A stretch of 64,000 bases of DNA, taken from positions 372,001-436,000 of the forward strand of contig NZ_CP107254.1 of the NCBI RefSeq assembly GCF_029229925.1, given 5' to 3'. The position numbers and the translations under genes were made by a program. The DNA is from Halorhabdus sp. BNX81 (GTDB lineage Archaea; Halobacteriota; Halobacteria; Halobacteriales; Haloarculaceae). The number at the start of each line of letters is the position of its first letter. Position 1 is the stretch's first letter. Under the pieces are notes generated by a model that saw nothing but the letters and a program-made list of their open reading frames with translations, made no database searches and had not been told where the DNA came from. Shown piece after piece: positions 42,314 through 52,819 of the stretch.

Positions 42314-42484
42314 TTAGCCGACCTGCTTCCACTCGCGGCCACACCCCGGACAGACGCGAACCGAAACGACTTCGTCGGGGTCGTTTTCGGTCGCCAACTC
42401 CTCCTCGCATTCGACACATTGTAACCGCTCGTAGGTGTCTTTCTCCAGATCCCCGGATCGCAGCCCCTTCCTGACAGATTCCAT
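42314..42484 (-). CDS. HVO_0758-family zinc finger protein
   Basis: A 56-residue zinc-finger protein, MESVRKGLRSGDLEKDTYER at the start, with CVECEEEL and CPGCGREW as the two CxxC knuckles. It matches the small haloarchaeal HVO_0758 family in sequence and length. The start codon ATG 42484 lies inside an inverted repeat, CATACG-AAGA-CGTATG (42482-42497), which could be an operator. It is convergent with the DHH gene. Confidence 0.9.
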   Translation of the reverse strand: MESVRKGLRSGDLEKDTYERLQCVECEEELATENDPDEVVSVRVCPGCGREWKQVG

Positions 42485-42497
42485 ACGAAGACGTATG
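42482..42497. promoter_or_regulatory. Inverted repeat over the zinc-finger start codon
   Basis: CATACG (42482-42487) and CGTATG (42492-42497) with a 4-bp loop form a perfect repeat that contains the start codon of the HVO_0758-type gene. In a leaderless gene this position covers the transcription start, so a protein bound here could repress it. Confidence 0.4.
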
Positions 42498-42601
42498 CGA
42501 CCATGTGACAAAAAGCCCGCGCTCGTCACCGGTGGCGGGTGAGCCGGCGAAACCGGCGGTTGTCAGTCCCTTTTTTGACCTGCCGGCCGGAGACCTACTG
42601 A

Positions 42602-43699
42602 ATGGAGTACGTTCAAGAACGGATCGCCACCCTCCACGATTTCGATGGGGCGACCCCGCCAGCCCCGACTGACCGCGCCGTCGTGATCGTCCCGATGACC
42701 GCGCGCGATCACGCCAGTCTGGCCGCCGAACGCGTGCTCTCGACGCTCGAAACCGTCGATCCGGGGCAGGTGATCGTCGCCCTTCGGGCCGACACGGACC
42801 GGGTCGGCGAGATCGCGGGGTGGCTGTCGTCGTTCGATCTGTCGCTGGAAGTACTGTGGTGTAGTGCCCCCGCTGTCGAGACGGCGCTCGCGGACGCGGG
42901 CCTCGACGGGCGTCACGGGAAGGGCCGTGACGTCTGGCTCGCGCTCGGACTCGCCGCCGAGCGCGGTGAGTACGTCGTCGTCCACGATGCCGATACGGAG
43001 AACTATGCACCTACCCACGTCCCCCGGTTGCTCTTCCCGCTGTCGCGGGGCTTTGTGTTCTCGAAGGCGTACTACGCCCGCGTCGAGAACGACCGACTGT
43101 ACGGTCGCCTCTTTCGGCTGTTTTACGTGCCGTTGCTCCGCGCGCTCGCCGATGCCCACGACGTGCCGGTCGTCGAATATCTCGGGGCCTTCCGGTACGC
43201 GCTCGCGGGGGAGTTCGCGGCGACGAGCGGGCTGGTCCGGCAACTCCGGCCACCACGCGGCTGGGGGCTCGAAGTCGGCACGCTCGGCGATGCCTTCGAG
43301 GTAGCCGGGTTCGCAAATACCGCACAGGTCGATCTCGGCATGCACGAACACGACCACCGGGCTGTCGGCGGGTCGGACGGGCTGGGCGATATGGCCCGTG
43401 AAGTCGCCGCGACGCTCTTTCGGACGCTGGAAGGAAACGGTGTTCATCCCGACTACGCGTCGCTGGGAGACCGCTACCGGACGGCGGCGCGGACGGCCGT
43501 CGACCAGTACGCCGCCGATGCCGCGTTCAACGGCCTCACCTACGAACGGGCGAACGAACGCACGCAGATCGAGGCGTACGCGTCGGCGATCGAGCCGCCC
43601 GTCGATGACGACCGACTGCCGGCCTGGGCGGACGCGGCACTCGAGCCGGACCGAATCGCGACACTCGCAAGCGAATCGCTTGCGGACCATCGCCGTTGA
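42602..43699 (+). CDS. Glycosyltransferase family 2-like, GPGS-type
   Basis: A 365-residue GT-A protein. The nucleotide-sugar site includes VVIVPMTARDHASLAAERVL at the N terminus, GKGRDVWLALGLAAE as a middle helix, and the metal-binding DADTEN (about residues 129-134). GWGLEVGTL near 220 is typical of glucosyl-3-phosphoglycerate and mannosyl-3-phosphoglycerate synthases, which make compatible solutes. Whether the product here is a solute or a lipid-linked sugar is not evident. ATG 42602 is the natural start. Confidence 0.83.
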   Translation: MEYVQERIATLHDFDGATPPAPTDRAVVIVPMTARDHASLAAERVLSTLETVDPGQVIVALRADTDRVGEIAGWLSSFDLSLEVLWCSAPAVETALADAGLDGRHGKGRDVWLALGLAAERGEYVVVHDADTENYAPTHVPRLLFPLSRGFVFSKAYYARVENDRLYGRLFRLFYVPLLRALADAHDVPVVEYLGAFRYALAGEFAATSGLVRQLRPPRGWGLEVGTLGDAFEVAGFANTAQVDLGMHEHDHRAVGGSDGLGDMAREVAATLFRTLEGNGVHPDYASLGDRYRTAARTAVDQYAADAAFNGLTYERANERTQIEAYASAIEPPVDDDRLPAWADAALEPDRIATLASESLADHRR

Positions 43700-43766
43700 T
43701 CCCGTCGACAGGCCTCCCGGGCCCGTACCCGTCGGGCTAAAGGGGGATGGGATCCCACAACCGGGT

Positions 43767-44243
43767 ATGGACTTCTCAGCGGACGACCTGGCCGGGGTCG
43801 TCGACCTGTTCGGGGCGCTCCCGCCGGCGACGCTCCGGGACGCCCTCGCGGAACTCGCGTTCAAGCAGGGCGACCACCGGGACCCCTCCGAGTTCGACGC
43901 TGTCGTCGACGCTGCCATCGAGTCGTATCACCTGCTCGAACTCCCCGGCGACCAGCCGCTGGTCGTGGTCGGCCCCGTCGCGTTTCCAACGTTGCCCGAG
44001 GGAGCCCGTGATCTGCCACACATTCTGGATGTCCCCGACCGATCGATCGATCCCGAACGGCGCGGGACCGCCGCCGAACGCCGGTTTCGGAGCGATGCCG
44101 GCCAGGCCGTCGCGGCGGACGATCACGACCGCATCGAGACACTTCTGGACGTGAGTTACGAACTCGAAGCCTGGGGGCCGGTCGACCTCGAAGCGACCCG
44201 CGAACGGCTCGACGATGCCCTCGAAGGTACCGATTCGGGGTGA
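43767..44243 (+). CDS. Uncharacterised haloarchaeal protein next to a NUDIX gene
   Basis: A 158-residue acidic soluble protein. MDFSADDLAGVVDLFGALPP at the start and DALAELAFKQGD suggest helical repeats; no catalytic motif is visible. It is followed after about 40 bp by the NUDIX gene. I recall a similar pair in other haloarchaea but cannot name a function. ATG 43767 is chosen over longer frames upstream, which run antisense to the glycosyltransferase. Confidence 0.7.
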   Translation: MDFSADDLAGVVDLFGALPPATLRDALAELAFKQGDHRDPSEFDAVVDAAIESYHLLELPGDQPLVVVGPVAFPTLPEGARDLPHILDVPDRSIDPERRGTAAERRFRSDAGQAVAADDHDRIETLLDVSYELEAWGPVDLEATRERLDDALEGTDSG

Positions 44244-44284
44244 GCGACGAGCGAATTAAGAGTCGTGACCGCGTTCGTTCCCGT

Positions 44285-44875
44285 ATGGATCTCGGCCCGG
44301 TTGCTGACCACGATCCCACCGGCGTGGCTGCTCCACGCGAAGCGGCGGTGCTGGTCGGGGTCGTCGAGACGCGCGCTGGACCGCAGTTGCTTTTCACCCA
44401 GCGAGCCGACCATCTCGACGACCATCCCGGCCAGATGAGCTTTCCGGGCGGGGGCTACGAGCCGGCGGACGCTGATCTCGCGGAGACGGCACGCAGAGAG
44501 GCAGACGAGGAAGTCGGGCTCGAACCGACCGAAGTGTCGCTCGTTGGCCGACTCGACGACATCCGAACTATCAGTGAGTATTCGATCCGGCCGTTCGTGG
44601 GCCGTATTCCGGATCGACCGTACGAGCCTACTGACGACGAAGTCGCCGAGATCGCGATCCTCCCGGTGGATGCGCTGACCGATCTCGACAACTACGAGAC
44701 GGAATGTCGTGAGCATCCGGAACACGGCTCAATTCAGCTCCACTATTTCCACGTCAACGGCTACACCGTCTGGGGGGCGACCGCCCGCATCCTCCGACAG
44801 TTTCTCGAACTCACGACCGAGTGGCGAGTGCCACAGACGTTGGACTGTCGGCCCGAGGCGAACTCCTCGACGTGA
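44285..44875 (+). CDS. NUDIX hydrolase, coenzyme A pyrophosphatase-like
   Basis: A 196-residue NUDIX protein. GQMSFPGGGYEPAD is the characteristic UPF0035/CoA-pyrophosphatase stretch, and the NUDIX box continues ARREADEEVGLEP. It should split CoA or a related dinucleotide. The start is ATG 44285, about 28 bp after a GAATTAAG TATA-like site; a GTG at 44240 overlapping the previous stop is the alternative. It ends 55 bp before the TnpB element. Confidence 0.88.
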   Translation: MDLGPVADHDPTGVAAPREAAVLVGVVETRAGPQLLFTQRADHLDDHPGQMSFPGGGYEPADADLAETARREADEEVGLEPTEVSLVGRLDDIRTISEYSIRPFVGRIPDRPYEPTDDEVAEIAILPVDALTDLDNYETECREHPEHGSIQLHYFHVNGYTVWGATARILRQFLELTTEWRVPQTLDCRPEANSST

Positions 44876-44929
44876 TCAGCGCGGGGGCCGCCGGCCGATT
44901 GCTGTTCGGGGCGTCGATCACAGCGGTAC

Positions 44930-46298
<1,369 letters not shown>

Positions 46299-46318
<20 letters not shown>

Positions 46319-46757
46319 CGCTGTCGTCGCTCTCGGTGGTTCCGTCGCTTTCGTCAGTCACGTCGACCGTCGTGCCGTCGTCGCTCTTGGGAACTCGAAC
46401 CTGAAGCGTGCCGTTTTCGGCGAGTGTCGCCGACGTGTCTTCGCCGTCGATCGCCGCGTCCGGCGGGAGTTGAACGTGTCCGTCGAGGGTCAATCCACGG
46501 CCCGGGAACAGCATTTCGAAGCCCTCACGTGGCTCGCGGAACCGGTCGAGTCGCACTTCGACAGTCCGGCCCGACAACTGGACCTGCACGTCGCTGCTTG
46601 TCGCGTCCGGGGCGTCGAAGACCGCAAGATAGGCATCGTCGCTCTCCAAGAGGTCGACGGGGAGGGGTGTTCGTTCCTGGGCCTTGCCGACCGCACGGCC
46701 GACGTTTTCGAGGACTGTCTCGCCGATCTCTTCGGTGAACTCGCGGAGCTGATTCAT
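46299..46757 (-). CDS. hsp20: Hsp20-family small heat-shock protein with IS-derived C terminus
   Basis: A 152-residue alpha-crystallin-type chaperone. The core has VDLLESDDAYLAVFDAPD, an acidic strand region, and GTLQVRVPK near the end. The last residues, ATHR, and the TGA stop are read from the TnpB element's right-end hairpin, so the gene's original C terminus was removed or changed. Such proteins normally end with a short I-x-I motif, which is lacking here. ATG 46757 (MNQLREFTEEIGE) is chosen over a longer frame. The gene is probably still functional because the truncation is in the acidic tail. Confidence 0.85.
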
Positions 46758-46889
46758 GTCCCCTATTTTGGTCGGCGTCTCCTTAGCCGTTGTGCCCGGG
46801 GTGAGACGACAGAAATCCGCCGGCAGCGATATCGGTCGTGGTGCCAGCGGTTCCCGTGCGTTCAACCGAGGGCTGATCGACTTTTGCAG

Positions 46890-47375
46890 CTACTGTGGTG
46901 TCGATCCGTCTTCCGGTCGCTCGGTGCCAAAGAGCGCGGAGATCGAAGCGATACCGACACCGTATGGCACACAGATCCAAAAGAGGACCGTGTACGTGTT
47001 GAACTCGCCGGTGACGGAGGCGATCGCCCCGGCGAGCAACGCGATACCCCCGAGGGCGAGAATACCGAACCGCTCCAACAGCGTCCCGTCCCCCTCATCG
47101 GTTGGCTGAGGGGGCGATCCTTCGTCACGTTCGTCGGTTGACTGCAACGCCGGTTCTTCCTCGGCTCCGCCCATCGGCATGCGAATGAATATGGCGCCCG
47201 CCAGGGCACCGAGCACGGCGATGGCTGCCGCCGGTGGCAGTTCGAGCACCGACAGGTCGAGTATCGCCGGTCTGATGTCCTCGCCCCAGAGACCGACTCC
47301 GAGTACTGCCGACGGCAACAACACGTAGCCGACCAGTTTTGGAACTAACCGTCGATCCAGGCGTGTTGTATCCAT
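46890..47375 (-). CDS. Uncharacterised membrane protein
   Basis: A 161-residue protein with four hydrophobic segments (about residues 13-30, 43-62, 103-120 and 128-148) and an acidic loop (EEEPALQSTDERDEG) between the second and third. ATG 47375 gives MDTTRLDRRLVPK. It sits between hsp20 and the divergent radical SAM gene. No domain is recognised. Confidence 0.7.
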   Translation of the reverse strand: MDTTRLDRRLVPKLVGYVLLPSAVLGVGLWGEDIRPAILDLSVLELPPAAAIAVLGALAGAIFIRMPMGGAEEEPALQSTDERDEGSPPQPTDEGDGTLLERFGILALGGIALLAGAIASVTGEFNTYTVLFWICVPYGVGIASISALFGTERPEDGSTPQ

Positions 47376-47558
47376 GTGTGACCTCTTCTCTCGCCGGACA
47401 AAAACAGTTTGTCCCACCATTCGCTGGCTACCGGGCCGCGATCTGATCATTCGGCGGGCTATCGCTCCCGGCTGGGGAAGCCGGTGACCGTGATGGGGCC
47501 AGGGGCCACGATGGCGGTAGAGACACGGTTTTACGCTTCCGGCGGGTATCCAATTCCG

Positions 47559-49280
47559 ATGACTGACCCCGCGGCTCTCACTGTCACGATCGTCGATGGC
47601 TACGTCGACGAACCGGCACACTTCGGGGTGCCACCATACATCTCCACGTATCCTCGCTACGTCGCCGGCGCGCTGGTCGATGCAGGCGTTCCCCACGAGT
47701 CGATCACCTATCACACGATCGACGGTCTCCGCGAGGAAAATTGCCGCTGGCAGGCGGTCGAAGAAGCCGATCTGACGGTCTACGTCGGCGGGATGACCGT
47801 CCCCGGTAACTACGTCGGCGGGACGCCGGCCGAACCCGACGAAGTTCGGCGGATCGCCTGGACGGCCGACGGGACGACCATTTTGGGCGGCCCGGTCCGG
47901 TTCGGTGTCGGTGACGAAAACGAGGGGGCGAGCGAACCCGAACGCGACGATCTGGACTTCGACTTTCTGGCCGGTGCGGACATCGAGGCGGCCGTTTTCG
48001 ATCTCGTCGAGAATGGCCTGGAAGGATTCGAGCCCCGCTATCGCACGATGGCCGAATCCTCACGCTGGGCGCGTGAGGGGGCGTTTATCGTCGAACAGCA
48101 TCCCAACCACCCCGAGTATCTCATCTGCGAGATCGAGACCGGGCGCGGGTGTGCCTACCGGTGTTCGTTCTGTACCGAACCGCTCTATGGCGACGCTTCC
48201 TTCCGGGAACCGAACGCGATCATCAGCGAGGTCGACGCACTTTCCGACCACGGGGTCGTGAACTTTCGGCTTGGCCGGCAGGCCGACATCCTCGCGTACG
48301 GCGGCGACGGCGAAGCCCCGAACCCAGACGCCCTCCGGAAGTTGTACGGTGGCATCCGCGAGGTCGCGCCCGATCTGGAGACGCTGCATCTCGACAATAT
48401 GAACCCGATCACGGTCGTGAAGTGGCCTGAAAAGGCCCGCGAGGGTATCCGGATCATCGCCGAGCACAACACGCCCGGCGACACCGCGGCCTTCGGCGTC
48501 GAGTCGGCCGATCCCGCCGTACAAAGTGACAACAACCTCAACGTCACCGCCGACGAGGCCTTCGAAGCGGTCCGGATCGTCAACGAGGAAGGGGGGTTTC
48601 GACCGGGAGCACGGAGCGAAGCGCCCGGAACCGGGCCGTCGACGGCTGCAGACGCCCGCGGCCTGCCGAAGCTCCTGCCCGGGATCAACTTCGTCCACGG
48701 GTTGAAAGGCGAGACAGCGGAGACGTTCGAACACAACAAGCGGTTCCTCGAGCGGATTCTCGACGAGGGACTCATGATCCGGCGGGTCAACATTCGCCAG
48801 GTCATGGCGTTCCCGGGGACCGAGATGGACGAGACGGGTGCCGAGATCGCGCAGGACCACAGTGAGTTATTCCAGCAGTACAAACGCGAGGTCCGCGAGG
48901 AGATCGACAACCCCATGCTCCAGCGGGTCGCACCCCCGGGGACGGTTCTCGAAGACGTGCATCTCGAATACCACCAGGACGGCAAGACCTTCGGCCGGCA
49001 GTTGGGAACCTACCCCCTGCTCGTTGGCATTCCGGGCGAACGCCCGCTCGGGAAGACGATCGACGTGGCGATCACCGACCACGGGTATCGCTCTGTGACG
49101 GGTGTGCCCCACCCACTCGACCTCAACGCGGCGTCGATGGACGAACTCCAGGCGTTGCCCGGGATCGGGTCACAGACTGCGGGGAACATCATCGTCGGAC
49201 GGCCCTACGACGCACCGCCGGCCATCGAGGGTGTCGACTTCGAGGCGTTCACCACGATCGGACGTGAGTCGCCGCGTTAG
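47559..49280 (+). CDS. Radical SAM protein with C-terminal helix-hairpin-helix (COG1031)
   Basis: A 573-residue radical SAM protein. The N-terminal 190 residues form a B12-binding-like Rossmann region (VTIVDGYVDEPAHFG), the cluster motif is CAYRCSFC, and the C terminus has an HhH unit (LNAASMDELQALPGIGSQTA). The family is conserved in archaea, with an unknown substrate; the HhH suggests a nucleic-acid substrate. A low-complexity insertion, RPGARSEAPGTGPSTAADA, at about residues 350-370 is encoded by a hairpin with the loop GAGCGAAGCG. ATG 47559 (MTDPAALTVT) is chosen as the start. Confidence 0.85.
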   Translation: MTDPAALTVTIVDGYVDEPAHFGVPPYISTYPRYVAGALVDAGVPHESITYHTIDGLREENCRWQAVEEADLTVYVGGMTVPGNYVGGTPAEPDEVRRIAWTADGTTILGGPVRFGVGDENEGASEPERDDLDFDFLAGADIEAAVFDLVENGLEGFEPRYRTMAESSRWAREGAFIVEQHPNHPEYLICEIETGRGCAYRCSFCTEPLYGDASFREPNAIISEVDALSDHGVVNFRLGRQADILAYGGDGEAPNPDALRKLYGGIREVAPDLETLHLDNMNPITVVKWPEKAREGIRIIAEHNTPGDTAAFGVESADPAVQSDNNLNVTADEAFEAVRIVNEEGGFRPGARSEAPGTGPSTAADARGLPKLLPGINFVHGLKGETAETFEHNKRFLERILDEGLMIRRVNIRQVMAFPGTEMDETGAEIAQDHSELFQQYKREVREEIDNPMLQRVAPPGTVLEDVHLEYHQDGKTFGRQLGTYPLLVGIPGERPLGKTIDVAITDHGYRSVTGVPHPLDLNAASMDELQALPGIGSQTAGNIIVGRPYDAPPAIEGVDFEAFTTIGRESPR

Positions 49281-49285
49281 CCTGC

Positions 49286-50488
49286 CTACTCCTCGAAGAA
49301 CACGAGCGTGAGCACCACGATGACCGCCATCAGCCCGGCAAGCAGGAAGTAGCCTTCGTCGAAGTAACCCCGTTCGGCGATCACACCGAACAGGACGGGT
49401 CCCGCTGCGCCCAGCGTCGCCGCCGTGGTCCGAACGACGCCCAGTCCGGTCCCGCGGGCTGCATCCGAAAACGCCTCCGAGAGGAACGATTGCGTGATCG
49501 CCCCCGAGCCAAGCATCGTGCTCACGAGGGCCGTGATCACGACGATCGCCGCGAGGCTGTCGACGACCGGGAGCAATCCCAGTCCGATGATCGGCCCGAT
49601 GAAGACGGCGACCAGCGATCGGCGCGGCCCGATCCGATCGTAGGCGGCACCCGCGGCCGGCTTTACGACGACGCCGAAGGCAAAAAACAGGCTAAAGAGG
49701 AGCCCGGCGGTCGTCTCCGAGAGTGGTTTCTGCTCGGCGAGATACGTCGGATAGAGCCCGGTGAACGACTGCCAGACGAGGATGTACAGAAAGAGGATAA
49801 AGGCGAAAAAGAGGATGTTGCCCTCCCGGAGGTCGGCGAGCAGTTCCCGCAGGGTTTCGCCGGCAGACGCCTCGCTGGGCTCCGTCGAGCCGGTCTGGCC
49901 CGGGAGGACGACCACGAGAACCAGCGAGGCAACGACCAGGCCCGGGACCATCATGCCGAGGCCCGCCTGCCAGGCGACCGCGGCGGCCACCGCGCCGGCG
50001 AGCGGGGGAAAGACTGTCTGTCCGAGGTCGCCCGTCGCCATCGTCACGCCGAGCGCGCTGCCGATCCGGTCCGGGTACATGTCGGTGAGGATCGTGATCC
50101 GCGCGATCGGATACAGCGACTGCCCGACGCCGACGAGGGCAGTGGCGGCGAAGAGGATACCGGCCGTCGGGGCGGCCACGACCAGCGAGACGCCCAGGGC
50201 GGCGACCAGCGTCCCGGCGGCCATCACGCTTCGCTCGCTGAAGCGATCCGCGAGCATGCCGCTGGGCAGTTGCCCGAGCGCGGAGCCCAGCCAGAGGACC
50301 GTCACCAGCAACCCGGCGACCGAAAGCGGGAGGCCGAAGTCGTCCCGGAGGGTCGGCAGGAGGACGGGATAGATCATCCGTGTCCCGAGCAGCAACCCCC
50401 ACGTGCCCGCAATGGCTCCGAGTGGGGGGCCTCTGCCCTCGCTCCAGAGTATCTTTGCCTCCCGGCCGATCGACATGAGCGGGTTCAT
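49286..50488 (-). CDS. MFS transporter
   Basis: A 400-residue permease with twelve hydrophobic segments. Between helices 2 and 3 is GMLADRFSERSVM, the MFS A-motif, and GAAYDRIGPRRSL is its counterpart in the second half. The substrate is unknown. ATG 50488 (MNPLMSIGREAKI) is used; longer frames read over the divergent promoter. It is convergent with the radical SAM gene, ending 5 bp from it. Confidence 0.9.
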   Translation of the reverse strand: MNPLMSIGREAKILWSEGRGPPLGAIAGTWGLLLGTRMIYPVLLPTLRDDFGLPLSVAGLLVTVLWLGSALGQLPSGMLADRFSERSVMAAGTLVAALGVSLVVAAPTAGILFAATALVGVGQSLYPIARITILTDMYPDRIGSALGVTMATGDLGQTVFPPLAGAVAAAVAWQAGLGMMVPGLVVASLVLVVVLPGQTGSTEPSEASAGETLRELLADLREGNILFFAFILFLYILVWQSFTGLYPTYLAEQKPLSETTAGLLFSLFFAFGVVVKPAAGAAYDRIGPRRSLVAVFIGPIIGLGLLPVVDSLAAIVVITALVSTMLGSGAITQSFLSEAFSDAARGTGLGVVRTTAATLGAAGPVLFGVIAERGYFDEGYFLLAGLMAVIVVLTLVFFEE

Positions 50489-50681
50489 CGCGACGCCATC
50501 ACCTGTCGCTCGTTCACGGCTTTTCCGTCGGGCGTCGTCGTACCTGTGTGTTCTGTTTCCGCGCCGGCGAGTCCGTGTGTCACGAACACACGGGCGGCCG
50601 GTCGTGATCGCCATGGACCACGCCCTGGACCGGTCGTGGGTAACAGAAGGTTCTTGGTAACTCGCGGCCGTGTATGTATCA

Positions 50682-52505
50682 ATGAATCGGGCAGTCGAGG
50701 TCAGCGTCGTGCTCCCCGCGTACGACGAGGCCGAGACCATCGAGGGGACCGTCAGCGCGACGCTCGATCGGCTGGCGGCGTTTCTCCCCGCGGGCTCCTT
50801 CGAGGTGATCGTCGCCGAGGACGGGTGTTCCGATCGCACACCCGAGATCGCGGCGCGACTGGCGCGTGAGGACGACCGGATTCGGCACGTCCACAGCGAC
50901 GAACGCCTCGGTCGCGGCGGTGCGCTGGAGTACGCCTTCCGACAGGCCGACGGTGACACACTCGTCTACTTCGATACCGATCTGGCGACGGACATGGCCC
51001 ACCTCGAAAAACTGGTCGAGAGCGTCCGAACGGCGGGCTACGACGTAGCGACGGGCTCGCGGATGCTCCCGGACAGCGACGCCGACCGGCCGGCCAAACG
51101 CGGCGTGCCGAGCCGGGGATACAACGCCCTCGTTCGGTTGGTCCTCCGATCTGACCTGGCTGATCACCAGTGTGGCTTCAAAGCCTTCAGTCGGGAGGCG
51201 TTCGAGGAACTGGCCAACGCAGTCGAGGACGACCACTGGTTCTGGGACACGGAGATGCTCGTCCGCGCCCAGCGCCGCGGACTTGACGTGAATGAGTTTC
51301 CCGTCGACTGGACGCCGAAAGGCGACTCGAAGGTCGATCTCGTCCGGGACGTCCTGGGGATGGGGGGCCAGATCCTCCGGACGTTCTGGCAGCTTTCCGT
51401 AAGCCCACGGATCACCCGCACTCGGAGTATGGTCGCCGCGAGCGGCCTGATCATGCTCGCGCTCGCGCTTATGACGGTGTATCTCGATCCCTCCGCCGAT
51501 GTTCTCGAAGAGATGCAACGTGGTGACCCCATGTTGATCGGGACCGCCGCGCTCGTGTATCTCAGTTCCTGGCCGCTTCGGGGCTATCGGTATCGGGACA
51601 TTCTTGCCGAGTTGGGCTATGATTCCGATGTCGGGTTTCTGACGGGTGCGGTCTTCATCAGCCAGACCGGCAACCTCGTGTTTCCGGCGCGACTCGGTGA
51701 CGGCGTCCGGGCGTACGTCATGAAGGCCCGCCGGTCGGTCCCCTATTCATCGGGGTTTGCCTCCCTCGCCGTCGAGCGTGTCTTTGATCTTCTGACGATT
51801 GCGGCCCTTGCCGGCGTCGTGCTCGTCGGATTTGCAGCGTTTGATCCCTCGGCACTTGCGGATCTCATTGCGGCGCTGACTAGCGGACGCGAGAGTGGAC
51901 GGCGGGGCGTGGTGGTGGCGGCCGCTGTGGGCCTTCTCGCGATCGGCGTGACTGCGTTGACCGTCCTGACGGCCCGTTCGGATCGGAATCTCGTTCGGGG
52001 GACGCTCGATAGACTCAGCGACGACGCCTACGCCGGGTACGTCGCCGGTGTCATCGAGGACTTTACCGGTGACGTCCAGACTGTCGCCGCGAACCCGACC
52101 GCGTTCGGCCGTGTTGCCGCCTCAAGTGTCCTCATCTGGACGATCGATGTCGTGACCGCGATTGTCGTTTTCGCTGCCTTCGACGTCCCATCCTCTTTGG
52201 GGATGCTCGTTGTCGTGAGTTTCTTCGCAGTCAGTGTCGGCAATCTTGCGAAGGTTCTCCCGCTGTCGCCCGGCGGTATCGGGCTCTATGAGGGTGTTTT
52301 CTCGGTCTTCGTCCTCGCCTTTATCCCGACAGTCACCTGGGAACTCGCACTCGCGGTCGCAGTCGTGGATCACGCCGTCAAGAATATCGTTACGGTTGCC
52401 GGTGGATCTGTCTCAATGGCCTGGCTCAACGTCTCGCTGACGACGGCCGTCGAGGAGAGTGCCGACGCCGAGGACAGCATCGACGCGGTCGCGGCGCAAG
52501 ACTGA
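50682..52505 (+). CDS. aglD: AglD-like glycosyltransferase with flippase-like membrane domain
   Basis: A 607-residue protein. The first 240 residues are a GT2 dolichol-phosphate-sugar synthase: VSVVLPAYDEAETIEGTVSA, EDGCSDRT, and the metal site DTDLATD. The rest has about eight hydrophobic segments in the LPG_synthase_TM/UPF0104 arrangement. In Haloferax volcanii AglD has this same layout and charges dolichol phosphate with the last mannose of the N-glycan. ATG 50682 (MNRAVEVSVV) is chosen. Its proximity to a CTAG methylase gene resembles the Haloferax order (HVO_0798 and HVO_0794), as I recall it. Confidence 0.88.
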   Translation: MNRAVEVSVVLPAYDEAETIEGTVSATLDRLAAFLPAGSFEVIVAEDGCSDRTPEIAARLAREDDRIRHVHSDERLGRGGALEYAFRQADGDTLVYFDTDLATDMAHLEKLVESVRTAGYDVATGSRMLPDSDADRPAKRGVPSRGYNALVRLVLRSDLADHQCGFKAFSREAFEELANAVEDDHWFWDTEMLVRAQRRGLDVNEFPVDWTPKGDSKVDLVRDVLGMGGQILRTFWQLSVSPRITRTRSMVAASGLIMLALALMTVYLDPSADVLEEMQRGDPMLIGTAALVYLSSWPLRGYRYRDILAELGYDSDVGFLTGAVFISQTGNLVFPARLGDGVRAYVMKARRSVPYSSGFASLAVERVFDLLTIAALAGVVLVGFAAFDPSALADLIAALTSGRESGRRGVVVAAAVGLLAIGVTALTVLTARSDRNLVRGTLDRLSDDAYAGYVAGVIEDFTGDVQTVAANPTAFGRVAASSVLIWTIDVVTAIVVFAAFDVPSSLGMLVVVSFFAVSVGNLAKVLPLSPGGIGLYEGVFSVFVLAFIPTVTWELALAVAVVDHAVKNIVTVAGGSVSMAWLNVSLTTAVEESADAEDSIDAVAAQD

Positions 52506-52512
52506 ATCCGGT

Positions 52513-52542
52513 GGCCCTGGCCGAGGCCGACGGGCCAGGGCC
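52513..52542 (+). terminator. Strong hairpin after aglD-like gene
   Basis: GGCCCTGGCC (52513-52522) and GGCCAGGGCC (52533-52542) can form a 10-bp stem just after the stop codon. No T-run follows, so it may stabilise or end the transcript rather than act as a classical terminator. Confidence 0.45.
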
Positions 52543-52721
52543 GGGAGTGATGACCCGGGGGGGACATGATCGCCACTGTCGACCGACTCGCCACCCCCGC
52601 CCACTCATTTATTCGTTCCGGTGACTCTTCCCTGAGAGCTACTATCATGTACTTTAATGGCTGTGTGAACCGTCACCAAATACCGGCTTCGACCGCTCGG
52701 GCGCCAGGAATCCGTCGACCA

Positions 52722-52745
52722 CCGAAACACTTTAATAAGTTTCGG
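52722..52745 (+). promoter_or_regulatory. Palindromic TATA promoter of tfb
   Basis: CCGAAAC (52722-52728) and GTTTCGG (52739-52745) form a perfect 7-bp inverted repeat enclosing ACTTTAATAA, whose TTTAATA fits a TATA box with CGAAA as the BRE. A dimeric regulator could occlude the promoter, and the BRE could be read in either orientation by TFB. The repeat is seen; regulation is inferred. Confidence 0.6.
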
Positions 52746-52819
52746 ACTAACCCCTGTTCACCGAACGACTACCCGGGTTTTTCCGGCGACGTGCCCGGCT
52801 AGCTTCCGCCTTCAGACCC

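Larger units (their letters stand above)
52506..52819 (+). other. Intergenic region before the second tfb
   Basis: Three hundred bases without a gene. It contains a strong hairpin at its left end (52513-52542), TTTAATGG near 52653, and the palindromic promoter at 52722-52745. No tRNA or small gene is apparent. The distance from the promoter to the ATG is about 80 bp, so tfb probably has an untranslated leader. Confidence 0.6.
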
